Shown here: positions 1 to 7,451 of the stretch, piece after piece
Layout: each line of letters starts with the position of its first letter
Numbering within the stretch: position 1 is the first letter of the stretch
Assembly: GCF_033283405.1 (NCBI RefSeq)
Contig: NZ_JAWMQR010000009.1
Location: 1-64,000 of the forward strand
Source of the DNA: Halioxenophilus sp033283405
GTDB taxonomy: Bacteria > Pseudomonadota > Gammaproteobacteria > Pseudomonadales > Cellvibrionaceae
Direction: 5' to 3'
DNA length: 64,000 nt
The notes under the pieces: generated by a model
Databases searched by the model: none
Seen by the model: the letters and a program-made list of their open reading frames with translations, nothing else
Told to the model about the DNA's origin: nothing
Translations under genes and position numbers: made by a program

Positions 1-2
1 TG

Positions 3-1192
3 TTGGTGAGCAAAGCTGAACTCAATACGGGCGGCCCGTCGTTGGTACGTTCCGGCGAGAGCGTAGTAATTCGTGAGGGAGTTGATCTCAACCTGGATGT
101 CACGGTAACCGGTGACAGCATGCACGGCGATCAATTCAGTTACTACCGCTATGTGGTTTCGAATACCGGCAACAGCAGTTTGGCAGATGTAGTCTTGCGG
201 GTGGTGGCCCCGAACCGGGCCGCGTTCAGCGCAGCCGCCTCCTTGCCTGTGCCCACCGGCTGTTCTGCGTCGGTTTGTAACGGCAGCGAAGCCGAGTGGG
301 GAGTCTATACCATTGGCCAGCTGGATGCCGGTGAAACCCGGGTGATCGTCTACCCGCTATTCGATCAAAGTCCCATCGATGGTGAACCGATGGTGACCCA
401 CGCATTATTGACCGAAGGCAGTGGTGACTACACGCTAGGAGTAAAACCCACTGTCCTTTATGAAACCACCACTGGCCTGGACTTGAACGTCTCAGCGAGT
501 AAGCAGGTAGTTGCGGCTGAAGAGGTGTTCGACTACGAATTGAGCTTCGGCAATCGAGGCGGCAGCGCAGTTCAAGATTTGGTGTTAGCCATGACCTTGC
601 CAGCCAATACCACATTTGTGTCAGCCAGTGATGGCGGTACAGAGAGTGGCGGAGTGGTGAGCTGGCCTTTAAATACCTTGAATGCCGGTGTGGCCGGTAA
701 GCGTTTTGTCACTGTGCAAGCCAATACTGGATTAGGTGACGGTGAAGTACTGGTCAGCAAAGCCGAGCTCAATACCGCTGGCCCATCGCTGGTTCGAGCT
801 GGCGAGAGCGTAGTGATTCGTGAGGGAGTTGATCTTAACCTGGATGTCACGGTAACCGGTGATAGCATGCACGGCGATCAATTCAGTTACTTCCGCTATG
901 TGGTTTCGAATACCGGCAACAGCAGTTTGGCAGATGTAGTCTTGCGGGTGGTGGCCCCGAACCGGGCCGCGTTCAGCGCAGCCGCCTCCTTGCCTGCGCC
1001 CACCGGCTGTTCTGCGTCGGTTTGTAACGGCAGCGAAGCCGAGTGGGGAGTCTATACCATTGGCCAGCTGGATGCCGGTGAAACCCGGGTGATCGTCTAC
1101 CCGCTATTCGATCAAAGTCCCATCGATGGCGAACCCATGGTGGCTCATGCAGTGTTGATGGATGGCAGTAATGATTACACGCTGGGTACTAC
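3..1192 (+). repeat. 747-bp-period direct repeat inside the surface protein gene
   Basis: Bases about 3-445 recur at about 750-1192 with an offset of exactly 747 bp (249 codons). In the core (about 94-372 against 841-1119) I see only a handful of mismatches, for example at the TAC/TTC Tyr/Phe codon near 140/887 and a T/C near 248/995. The sequence between the copies (about 446-749) is the unique remainder of the unit. Identity falls off at both ends of the copies, which suggests recent duplication or gene conversion of the core. More copies may lie upstream of the window. Confidence 0.85.
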
Positions 1193-4100
1193 GCCAACTA
1201 TCCTCTTCGAAAGCTCTCTTTCACCAGAGTTGGTAATTGAGTCTGGTGAGTTCCACGTCACACCCGGGCAGCAGCAAGCCTTTAAAGTCTCTGTAGGTAA
1301 CCCCACAGCAGAGGCGATAGGCAACGCGTTGTTAAAAGTCGCAATACCAGCGGGTTACAGTTTCACCTCGGCCAGTGGCCGCTACGAGATGGTCGACGGT
1401 AAGATTCTTTGGCCGCTTGGTAATATCAGCCCCAATACCTGGCGTGATGAGACATTCACCCTTAGCGTGGCTGGCGATGTTGTCGATGCACAAGTACTCA
1501 CTATTGATGCGCAGTTGGTGGAAGCCAGCACAGCCGGTGAGGAGACCCCCATTGAGTGGGCAGGTATCTCATCGGTGGTGGAATCCAGTGGTGTGATGAC
1601 CCTTAGCACAGCCCAATCGTTTACTTCCCCATTGGGTGAAGACAGCGCCATTAACTTTACGCTCACGGCCGATAACCAATCCGGTGTGGAGAATGCTGAT
1701 GTCGGGCTTTATCACATGGTTTCGACCTACTCCATTGCGCCGGAAGCAACCGCTGGTGTTACCAACTGCTCGGCGTCAACGTGTACTTCAGGCGAATGGG
1801 CGAACTGGGCTTTAGGTAATATCGCCTCCGGTGGCTCGGTGAATTCCACAATCATCCCGGCGCTGACCGGCACTGTCCCCCCCGATGGCTTCCTGTTGGT
1901 GTTTAACACCTATCTGAATCACGCTTCGACCCCCCGTCACGATCAAATCCTGGTCGATACTCTAGGCGTCGGCAATGAGTTTAGCGTAGATACCAACCAC
2001 GACAGTGACGCCGATGGCATCCCCGACTGGTGGGAACTGCGTTGGGGTTACAACCGTTGGGATGATTCGGATGCAAGTTCGGACGATGATGCCGATGAAT
2101 CGACCAACCTGGAGGAGTATCAGGAGGAGACCTCACCTGTAAACTCTGATACAGACGGTGATGGCATTCTGGATGGCCCAGATACCAATGATCCGCTTGG
2201 TGACCTAACACCTGTAGCGGATGCTGGCGCTGATTTTAACGCCGCAGAAGGGGTAGACGCCTGTTTGGATGGTACCGGCTCTTACCAGCCAGATGACCCT
2301 GATCATACTCAAGCGTTGCTCTATCTCTGGTCACAAAGCAGTGGCACAGGTGTAACTCTCGATGATGCCACGGTAGCAGAGCCCTGCTTCACGGCACCCA
2401 ATGTGGCGAGCTCCGAAGCGTTGGTCTTCTCCTTGGTGGTAACGGATCCGGGCGATAATGCCTCAGCACCCGACACAGTGACGGTAACGGTTGCGCCGGA
2501 TGCAGCGCCGACAGCGGATGCCGGTGTAGACCAAACTACCGATTGCGGTCTTTTGGTAACCCTTAATGGCTCCAACTCTTTTGATGATATCGATGCGTTG
2601 GCCGATCTAACCTTCGCCTGGCAGGAGACCACCAGCACCGGTGTGACCCTCTCGGATGCTACGGCGGTGTCGCCAACCTTTACCACTCCCTGCTTTGGCT
2701 TAACCGGTGGTGCGGTTGCATTTGAGCTGACGGTGACTGATAGCGCAGGACAGCCCGATACCGACTCGGTAATTATTAATGTTGGCGCGCAGTCTGCGCC
2801 AATTGCGGCGTCTGGGCCGGACCAAGGCGTGTTGGAGTTTACCGAAGTGACGTTGGACGGCAGTGCCTCCTTTGACACTGACGGTACCGTGGTCAGCTAT
2901 GTCTGGAGTCAGGCGATGGGTGATACGCCAGTAACTCTCTCGCCCAATGCCAACAGCGCGGTGGTCACCTTTACCGCGCCGGCAGCGACTGACACGCTCA
3001 CCTTTACATTGACGGTTACAGACGACGACGGTTACATGGATGATGATGCCGTTGTGGTCAGTGTGGGGGATGTGCCTGTGCCCGTTTGTGTCGCCGGCCC
3101 GAACCAGAATGTGACGGAATTTTCTGATCCGGATAATGGTGTATTGACCGTGGTTGCCATGGATGCAACGGCAGGATCATCGATCCCATCGGGCAGCATT
3201 GTTGCATACGACTGGAACCAGCTTAGTGGGCCGGATGTTGTGTTAACGCCTCCGGATAATGGTGCAACCCAGTTCACCGTGCCTTCGGTGGGTAGTGGTG
3301 GTGCGTCGCTGAGTTTTGAGGTGGTCTGTACTTCGGACCTGGGGGCCTCTACCACCAGTGCACCGATTATCATCAATGTCTCTAACGTCAACCGTGCTCC
3401 AGATGCTGAAGCCGGTGTCGGACAAAATGTCGATATTGATGAACTGGTCACTTTAGATGGCGCCGGGTCTTCCGACCCTGACGGGGATAACCTCTCCTAT
3501 GGCTGGGTTATGAGTAGTTCCACGCAGGGGTCAACTGTAGCCTTGGATAATCCTACAGCTGCCACACCAAGCTTCACCGCACCTGAGGTTGACCCGGTGA
3601 CAGGCGAATCCTTTACCTTCACCTTGACGGTGACCGACGACGGCGAGGGTAACTTGATGGATAGCGACACGGTGATCATCAATGTTGCCCCCTGCGCTTG
3701 CCCACCGGTGGCGTCCGCCGGTGCAGATCAGTCGGTAAATGAGGAAGATGTGGTGATGTTGGATGCCTCGGCCTCGAGTGATCCCAATGAAGACACCTTA
3801 ACCTACGCTTGGACGCAATTGAGTGGGCCAGTGGTGACCATAAGCGGTGCTAACTCGGCTACGCCCGCATTTACAGCACCAGCAGTGGGAGCGGGAGGCG
3901 CGGTACTTGAGTTCCGAGTGACTGTCTCTGATGGTTCACTTCAGGATTCTGACCAGGTGGTAGTGAGCGTTGCGGATGTGCCGACCACGCCCGCCGCCGA
4001 GGCCGGCGCCAACCAGACGGTATTGGTGGGTAGCCTGGTGTCGCTTAGTGGTGCCGCTTCAAGCGATGCCGATGGCGATATCGACAGCTACCTGTGGACG

Positions 4101-4652
4101 ACCGATGCGGGCTTTACCCTCTCCGGTGCCGGGACCGCTGAGGTTAGCTTTACAGCGGATTCAGTGGGCACTTTCACCTTCACTCTGACGGTAACCGATG
4201 CCACTGGCCTCGCGGATAGTGACACGGTCACTGTGACTGTAACGCCGGATGGCGACCCGGTCGCCAATGCCGGCAGCAACCAGACGGTTAACGAAGGTGC
4301 CAGTGTTACCCTGAATGGCTCGGGCTCCAGCGACGCTGAAGGTAGCGTCACCTACCAGTGGCAACAGGTGAGTGGCCCTTCGGTTACCTTGTCGGGTGCC
4401 AACTCGGTATCGCCCAGCTTTACGGCGGGTACTGAAGGTAGCTTGGTGTTCCGGTTAACGGTGACCGACACTGCTGGCAATACCGATACTGACGAGGTGG
4501 CGATTACCGTTAACAAACCTTCGTCTGGCGGCAGTGGCGGTGGTGGCTGTACCATCGGTGGTACGGGTGCCTTTGACCCAACCTTACCGCTATTAGCCCT
4601 GTTGTCGTTGCTATGGATAAGCCGTCGTCGAATCAAGCGTTGCTTACTGTAA
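3..4652 (+). CDS. Giant repeat surface protein with JDVT-CTERM-like sorting tail (5' end outside window)
   Basis: The frame is open from the first bases, so the true start lies upstream; 1549 residues are visible. Residues 1 to about 420 hold DUF11-like/beta-sandwich repeats, two of them nearly identical. Around residues 660-735 is an Asp-rich stretch (DSDADGIPDWWE, DTDGDGILDG) resembling calcium-binding thrombospondin type 3 or dockerin-like loops. About eight PKD/REJ-like Ig modules follow, each with a variant of ADAGxDQTV, LDGSxSxDxDG, YxWxQ and FTLTVTD. The C-terminus has a Gly-rich linker, one Cys, the motif DPTLPLLALLSLLW, then an Arg-rich end. This layout matches the JDVT-CTERM class of tripartite sorting signals. 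The next gene encodes a matching glutamic-type intramembrane protease and overlaps this one. The protein is probably exported, cleaved and surface-anchored; its ligand is unknown. Confidence 0.85.
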   Translation: MVSKAELNTGGPSLVRSGESVVIREGVDLNLDVTVTGDSMHGDQFSYYRYVVSNTGNSSLADVVLRVVAPNRAAFSAAASLPVPTGCSASVCNGSEAEWGVYTIGQLDAGETRVIVYPLFDQSPIDGEPMVTHALLTEGSGDYTLGVKPTVLYETTTGLDLNVSASKQVVAAEEVFDYELSFGNRGGSAVQDLVLAMTLPANTTFVSASDGGTESGGVVSWPLNTLNAGVAGKRFVTVQANTGLGDGEVLVSKAELNTAGPSLVRAGESVVIREGVDLNLDVTVTGDSMHGDQFSYFRYVVSNTGNSSLADVVLRVVAPNRAAFSAAASLPAPTGCSASVCNGSEAEWGVYTIGQLDAGETRVIVYPLFDQSPIDGEPMVAHAVLMDGSNDYTLGTTPTILFESSLSPELVIESGEFHVTPGQQQAFKVSVGNPTAEAIGNALLKVAIPAGYSFTSASGRYEMVDGKILWPLGNISPNTWRDETFTLSVAGDVVDAQVLTIDAQLVEASTAGEETPIEWAGISSVVESSGVMTLSTAQSFTSPLGEDSAINFTLTADNQSGVENADVGLYHMVSTYSIAPEATAGVTNCSASTCTSGEWANWALGNIASGGSVNSTIIPALTGTVPPDGFLLVFNTYLNHASTPRHDQILVDTLGVGNEFSVDTNHDSDADGIPDWWELRWGYNRWDDSDASSDDDADESTNLEEYQEETSPVNSDTDGDGILDGPDTNDPLGDLTPVADAGADFNAAEGVDACLDGTGSYQPDDPDHTQALLYLWSQSSGTGVTLDDATVAEPCFTAPNVASSEALVFSLVVTDPGDNASAPDTVTVTVAPDAAPTADAGVDQTTDCGLLVTLNGSNSFDDIDALADLTFAWQETTSTGVTLSDATAVSPTFTTPCFGLTGGAVAFELTVTDSAGQPDTDSVIINVGAQSAPIAASGPDQGVLEFTEVTLDGSASFDTDGTVVSYVWSQAMGDTPVTLSPNANSAVVTFTAPAATDTLTFTLTVTDDDGYMDDDAVVVSVGDVPVPVCVAGPNQNVTEFSDPDNGVLTVVAMDATAGSSIPSGSIVAYDWNQLSGPDVVLTPPDNGATQFTVPSVGSGGASLSFEVVCTSDLGASTTSAPIIINVSNVNRAPDAEAGVGQNVDIDELVTLDGAGSSDPDGDNLSYGWVMSSSTQGSTVALDNPTAATPSFTAPEVDPVTGESFTFTLTVTDDGEGNLMDSDTVIINVAPCACPPVASAGADQSVNEEDVVMLDASASSDPNEDTLTYAWTQLSGPVVTISGANSATPAFTAPAVGAGGAVLEFRVTVSDGSLQDSDQVVVSVADVPTTPAAEAGANQTVLVGSLVSLSGAASSDADGDIDSYLWTTDAGFTLSGAGTAEVSFTADSVGTFTFTLTVTDATGLADSDTVTVTVTPDGDPVANAGSNQTVNEGASVTLNGSGSSDAEGSVTYQWQQVSGPSVTLSGANSVSPSFTAGTEGSLVFRLTVTDTAGNTDTDEVAITVNKPSSGGSGGGGCTIGGTGAFDPTLPLLALLSLLWISRRRIKRCLL

Positions 4653-5092
4653 AAAAGATTTGTTGTGATCCAATGTTTTGGGCGGCACTCTGTGCCGCCT
4701 TTTTTATTGATATTGTGATTGCCTTCAATAGCCATTTCCCGGAGCGCTCTGTCTCTGGTTGGCAGGTTTTACTGCTGATTTTGGTTTACCCGGTGTTAGA
4801 AGAGATCGTCTTTCGGGGCTTATTGCAGTCTTTGCTACTAAAAGCTACCGGCAGTCGTTATTGCCTCGCCGGCGTAAGCTACGCCAACCTGATGGCAGCA
4901 CTGCTGTTTGCCTTGGCCCATCTGCCCAGAGTGGGCGGGCTATTCGCGCTTTGGTTTTTTCTGCCCGGGTTGGTGTTTGGCTTCTTTCGGGACCGCACCG
5001 GTAACCTGTTGCCGGCCATCCTGCTGCATATTCTCTTCAATAGCATCTGGTTTTTAGTGGTCGAGCCGCTGAGGCTGGTGACTTTAGTTTGA
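4613..5092 (+). CDS. mrtJ: JDVT-CTERM system glutamic-type intramembrane protease (CPBP/CAAX family)
   Basis: A 159-residue membrane protein of the CPBP (Abi/CAAX prenyl protease) family. The three family motifs are present: EEIVFRG (Glu63-Glu64, Arg68), a His in HLPR (103), and H139 with N143 in HILFNS. It probably cuts the C-terminal JDVT-CTERM signal of its neighbour in the inner membrane. The frame starts inside the last 40 bases of the surface protein gene. No clear ribosome binding site precedes ATG 4613 or the alternative ATG 4673 (139 residues), which suits translational coupling. A strong terminator hairpin lies within codons 23-31, so expression may be limited to read-through transcripts. 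The symbol rests on family, neighbour and tail motif together. Confidence 0.8.
   Translation: MDKPSSNQALLTVKKICCDPMFWAALCAAFFIDIVIAFNSHFPERSVSGWQVLLLILVYPVLEEIVFRGLLQSLLLKATGSRYCLAGVSYANLMAALLFALAHLPRVGGLFALWFFLPGLVFGFFRDRTGNLLPAILLHILFNSIWFLVVEPLRLVTLV
4681..4705 (+). terminator. Intrinsic terminator embedded in the start of the protease gene
   Basis: A perfect 8-bp GC-rich stem (GGCGGCAC / GTGCCGCC) with a 3-nt loop is followed directly by six T. It lies 28 bases after the stop codon of the surface protein gene, so it is well placed to end that transcript. The same bases are also read as codons of the protease gene, giving the residues AALCAAFF of its first membrane helix. Confidence 0.75.
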
Positions 5093-5328
5093 AAAACCAT
5101 CGAATTTAAATCACTTATTTCAATCTGTTATTTAACCCTGCATTTCGTGCGGGTAAAGGCGCCGTTCGGCCGTTTTCCTCTACCGTTAGCCCGCTGCCTG
5201 CTACTTTTGAGAGGTGTGCCCTGAGATTGCAGTAAACGGAAAAACACAAAGCAAGGAATCTTGCCAAGATTGATCGCTAAGCCTCCTGGAGGCGGTCCCA
5301 ACAACAAAAATGGAACGGTTTAAGGGTT
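5093..5328 (+). promoter_or_regulatory. Intergenic leader with small hairpins upstream of the YRG protein
   Basis: This 236-bp gap has short inverted repeats near the downstream gene: GCAAG GAAT CTTGC at about 5253-5266 and GCCTC CTG GAGGC at about 5281-5293. Together they could form a folded 5' leader ending about 35 bases before the start codon. The order of hairpins and the string CGCTAAGCC faintly recall a GEMM-I cyclic-di-GMP riboswitch, but the conserved core is not met. I see no clear promoter. Confidence 0.25.
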
Positions 5329-5727
5329 ATGTCAGCAATCTACTTTTCTACTGAAAACTTAATTGCCCTCAACAAATTGGAAGCCTCGGTTCGCAAAGAG
5401 TCGGGGGTTCGTCATGTGCTCTCTGAAGAGCGGTCGCTGATCGATCTGATTAAAATGGCCAGTGTCAGCAGCAGTATTCAAATTCAAACGTCGTTGTTTA
5501 ATTTTCTGCAGGGACTATCTTCAGAGCAGAAAAACCAGTTGGTTTATCGTGGTGTGAGTTTCTCTCGCGCCGAACAGAGGCCTGTGACGGAGAGTGATGG
5601 TCGTGTGGTTGAGCGCACCTATCGCGGTGTAAAAGTTGCCACACAGGCACCGGCATCAGTGAAGGCTGAAGAACCTGCCGTGAAAAAACCGGTGCGTATC
5701 TATCGCGGCCGGGTTATTACCGATTAA
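5329..5727 (+). CDS. Hypothetical protein with three YRG motifs (DUF4278-like)
   Basis: A 132-residue soluble protein with no signal peptide or membrane helix. The N-terminal 70 residues look helical. The C-terminal half is basic and carries three spaced copies of a short motif: VYRGVSF, TYRGVKV and IYRGRVI, the last almost at the C-terminus. The LxYRGVxY pattern is the hallmark of DUF4278, known to me mainly from short cyanobacterial proteins; the resemblance is by motif only. The linker before the last copy is rich in Ala, Pro, Lys and Glu. The gene stands alone between a plus-strand protease gene and the convergent thiamine operon. Function unknown; the repeated basic motif could bind nucleic acid or a protein partner, but nothing shows which. 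Confidence 0.7.
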   Translation: MSAIYFSTENLIALNKLEASVRKESGVRHVLSEERSLIDLIKMASVSSSIQIQTSLFNFLQGLSSEQKNQLVYRGVSFSRAEQRPVTESDGRVVERTYRGVKVATQAPASVKAEEPAVKKPVRIYRGRVITD

Positions 5728-5757
5728 TCAGATTGTGGTTAGTTTACTGTTGCGGCG

Positions 5758-6525
5758 TTAAAGCATTTGCCATAAACGAATAAACCAATAACGAATCTGC
5801 TCCAATTGTTTCCGGTCACACTGGCTAAACCCGCAGTCCATTTCTGGCAGATCCAGCCAGTCGAACTGTGGGTGGCCAAGCCCCGCGTATTCCCAATCGA
5901 TGATCTGCAGCCCGCTACCGGTTTCGATGATGTTTTCCGGGCTTAAGTCGTGGTGGGTCAGAGTTTTTGGCCAGGCACAGCCTTGCCAATCTTCCAGGTT
6001 TTTGAGAAAAGCTTTTAAAGTGAGTCGTTCAGCTTTGCTGAGTAGGGCGCAGGTCCGGTCGGCATAATTTTTTATATGCCGGTAATAGTTGAACGGCTGA
6101 AGCTCGGTCAGCTCCAGTTGCTGGTAGCGCTGAATTATCTGAGCCAGGGCCTGCCGTTTATCGGGGGATTCCAAATCGGCCTGGCTCCAGGTTCTGCCGG
6201 GAAGATATTCCACCACGCTAAAGCCCAGGCGATTGTCCCAATAGAGGATGGCCGGGCTGATGCCTTGCTCGGCTGCAAGCTGATGGATTGTCTGCTCATG
6301 ACAGCGGTTGATGCCGTACATTTTTGTCTGTGGCGAAAACAGTCGCAGCACCAGGTGCGGATAATTCGGATGGGGGGTGGAGAGCAAAAATGCGGTGTTG
6401 GTCAGGCCACCGGTAATAGTACCTTCTATTACCGGTGGTTTGTGCAGGTCGAGTGGCCAGAGCTTCCAGGTTGACGCTGCCAAGCGGCACGCTTCCAGGC
6501 CCTGAGTGGCAATGAAACTAATCAA
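5758..6525 (-). CDS. thiK: Aminoglycoside phosphotransferase-fold kinase, probable thiamine kinase
   Basis: A 255-residue protein with the APH/choline kinase fold. The catalytic loop is HHDLSPENI (about residues 190-198) and the metal-binding Asp lies in IIDWEYAG. It would phosphorylate a small alcohol. It is the last gene of a TPP-riboswitch operon, and its start overlaps the stop of the PnuC-type transporter gene by 4 bases (ATGA), so thiamine is the likely substrate: phosphorylation would trap imported thiamine in the cytoplasm. The fold alone does not fix the substrate (choline kinase and homoserine kinase II are relatives); context carries the assignment. Confidence 0.75.
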   Translation of the reverse strand: MISFIATQGLEACRLAASTWKLWPLDLHKPPVIEGTITGGLTNTAFLLSTPHPNYPHLVLRLFSPQTKMYGINRCHEQTIHQLAAEQGISPAILYWDNRLGFSVVEYLPGRTWSQADLESPDKRQALAQIIQRYQQLELTELQPFNYYRHIKNYADRTCALLSKAERLTLKAFLKNLEDWQGCAWPKTLTHHDLSPENIIETGSGLQIIDWEYAGLGHPQFDWLDLPEMDCGFSQCDRKQLEQIRYWFIRLWQML

Positions 6526-7148
6526 CCTGCACTAACCAAGGCTGGATTCTCCACAGCTTGTTGTTGCCGATAAATTTGCAGCCACTTGTAATAGCCAACC
6601 ACGCACATACCCACATACCAGGCGAACAGTAGTGCGGTGAGGTACAACCCGCGATCAATGTAGAGGGCAATGGATACCGAGTCGATCACTATCCAATAGA
6701 GCCACTGCTGCAACACTTTTCTGGCGGCCAAGTAGGTGGTAAATACCGCTGCCCAAGTGGTAAAGGAGTCGACATAGGGCCAGGCGGCATCGGTATTTAA
6801 TGAGAGCCACCAACCACTGGTGACGGTGGCGAAGGCGATAACCGCAAGCCACACCGCATTTTGCCACAGCTGCCACTGGTGAATCTCTATCCCTTCGTGC
6901 CCCTGGCCGCCATAACGCCACTGCCACCAGCCAAAGGCCGCCATCAACACATAATAGATATTGAGTGCGGACTCCATCAGCAGGCTGACGTGCCAAAACA
7001 GTAGTGTGTAAATAAGCGAGCTGAAAAAGGCGCAGTACCAGGCTTCGATGCGCTCCTTGACCATCAACCATAGATAGGCGACGGCCAATACCACCGCCAA
7101 AAGCTCCCAGGGGTTGATCTCTGCCAGCCAGGAAACGAGATTAGTCAT
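6522..7148 (-). CDS. pnuT: PnuC-family transporter, probable thiamine permease PnuT
   Basis: A 208-residue inner membrane protein with about seven hydrophobic helices and PnuC-family features: INPWELLAVVLA at the N-terminus, KERIEAWYCAF, and the Trp-rich GWWQWRYGG (about residues 73-81). PnuC proteins are SWEET-fold facilitators for nicotinamide riboside. The PnuT branch carries thiamine and is usually found under TPP riboswitches next to a thiamine kinase and a TonB receptor, exactly the setting here. The downstream kinase start overlaps this stop by 4 bases, indicating tight coupling of transport to phosphorylation. Confidence 0.85.
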   Translation of the reverse strand: MTNLVSWLAEINPWELLAVVLAVAYLWLMVKERIEAWYCAFFSSLIYTLLFWHVSLLMESALNIYYVLMAAFGWWQWRYGGQGHEGIEIHQWQLWQNAVWLAVIAFATVTSGWWLSLNTDAAWPYVDSFTTWAAVFTTYLAARKVLQQWLYWIVIDSVSIALYIDRGLYLTALLFAWYVGMCVVGYYKWLQIYRQQQAVENPALVSAG

Positions 7149-7159
7149 AACTCAGACCC

Positions 7160-7423
7160 CTAATTCGGGGCGCTCTCCAGAACGGTAGAGTTAGGCAGAA
7201 ATTTAGCGACGAATACCGCTTTACCGTGGGTTTCTTGGCTCCAGCGCAGCAGCATTTTTAAGCTGTCCATTACCAGATCGTAGTCGCCCATCATGATGGT
7301 GGCGGTTGGAAAAGTCTGTGTGGTAAGCCCTGTGATGGTATTTAATTTCTCAATAAAACCTTTAATCGGCGGAATATAGTCGCCGTTGAAGGGATACATA
7401 GTGAGTTCAACCGATATTTGCAT
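7160..7423 (-). CDS. Thiamine-binding protein, YkoF/MTH1187 superfamily
   Basis: An 87-residue soluble protein resembling the single-domain thiamine-binding family (PF01910 type, related to the ligand-binding halves of YkoF). It begins MQISVELTMYPF, has the segment TGLTTQTFPTATIMMGDYD, and ends with the predicted strand KAVFVAKFLPN. These proteins fold as ferredoxin-like domains that dimerise and bind thiamine or its pyrimidine moiety. There is no signal peptide, so it should act in the cytoplasm. It sits 11 bases upstream of pnuT and just after the outer membrane receptor gene in a TPP-controlled operon. It may hand over or buffer imported vitamin. Confidence 0.75.
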   Translation of the reverse strand: MQISVELTMYPFNGDYIPPIKGFIEKLNTITGLTTQTFPTATIMMGDYDLVMDSLKMLLRWSQETHGKAVFVAKFLPNSTVLESAPN

Positions 7424-7451
7424 AGGTGCCCCCTGGTCTAACGATTGTTAA

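Noticed and set aside
2321..2878. A 185-codon open frame on the minus strand inside the surface protein gene
   Set aside because: It mirrors the repeated codons of the PKD modules, has no ribosome site, and the plus-strand frame is clearly coding. The same holds for several other antisense frames in 226-4351.
5229..5300. Cyclic-di-GMP (GEMM-I) riboswitch before the YRG protein
   Set aside because: Only a short CGCTAAGCC-like word and hairpin order agree; the conserved tetraloop and receptor are not found.
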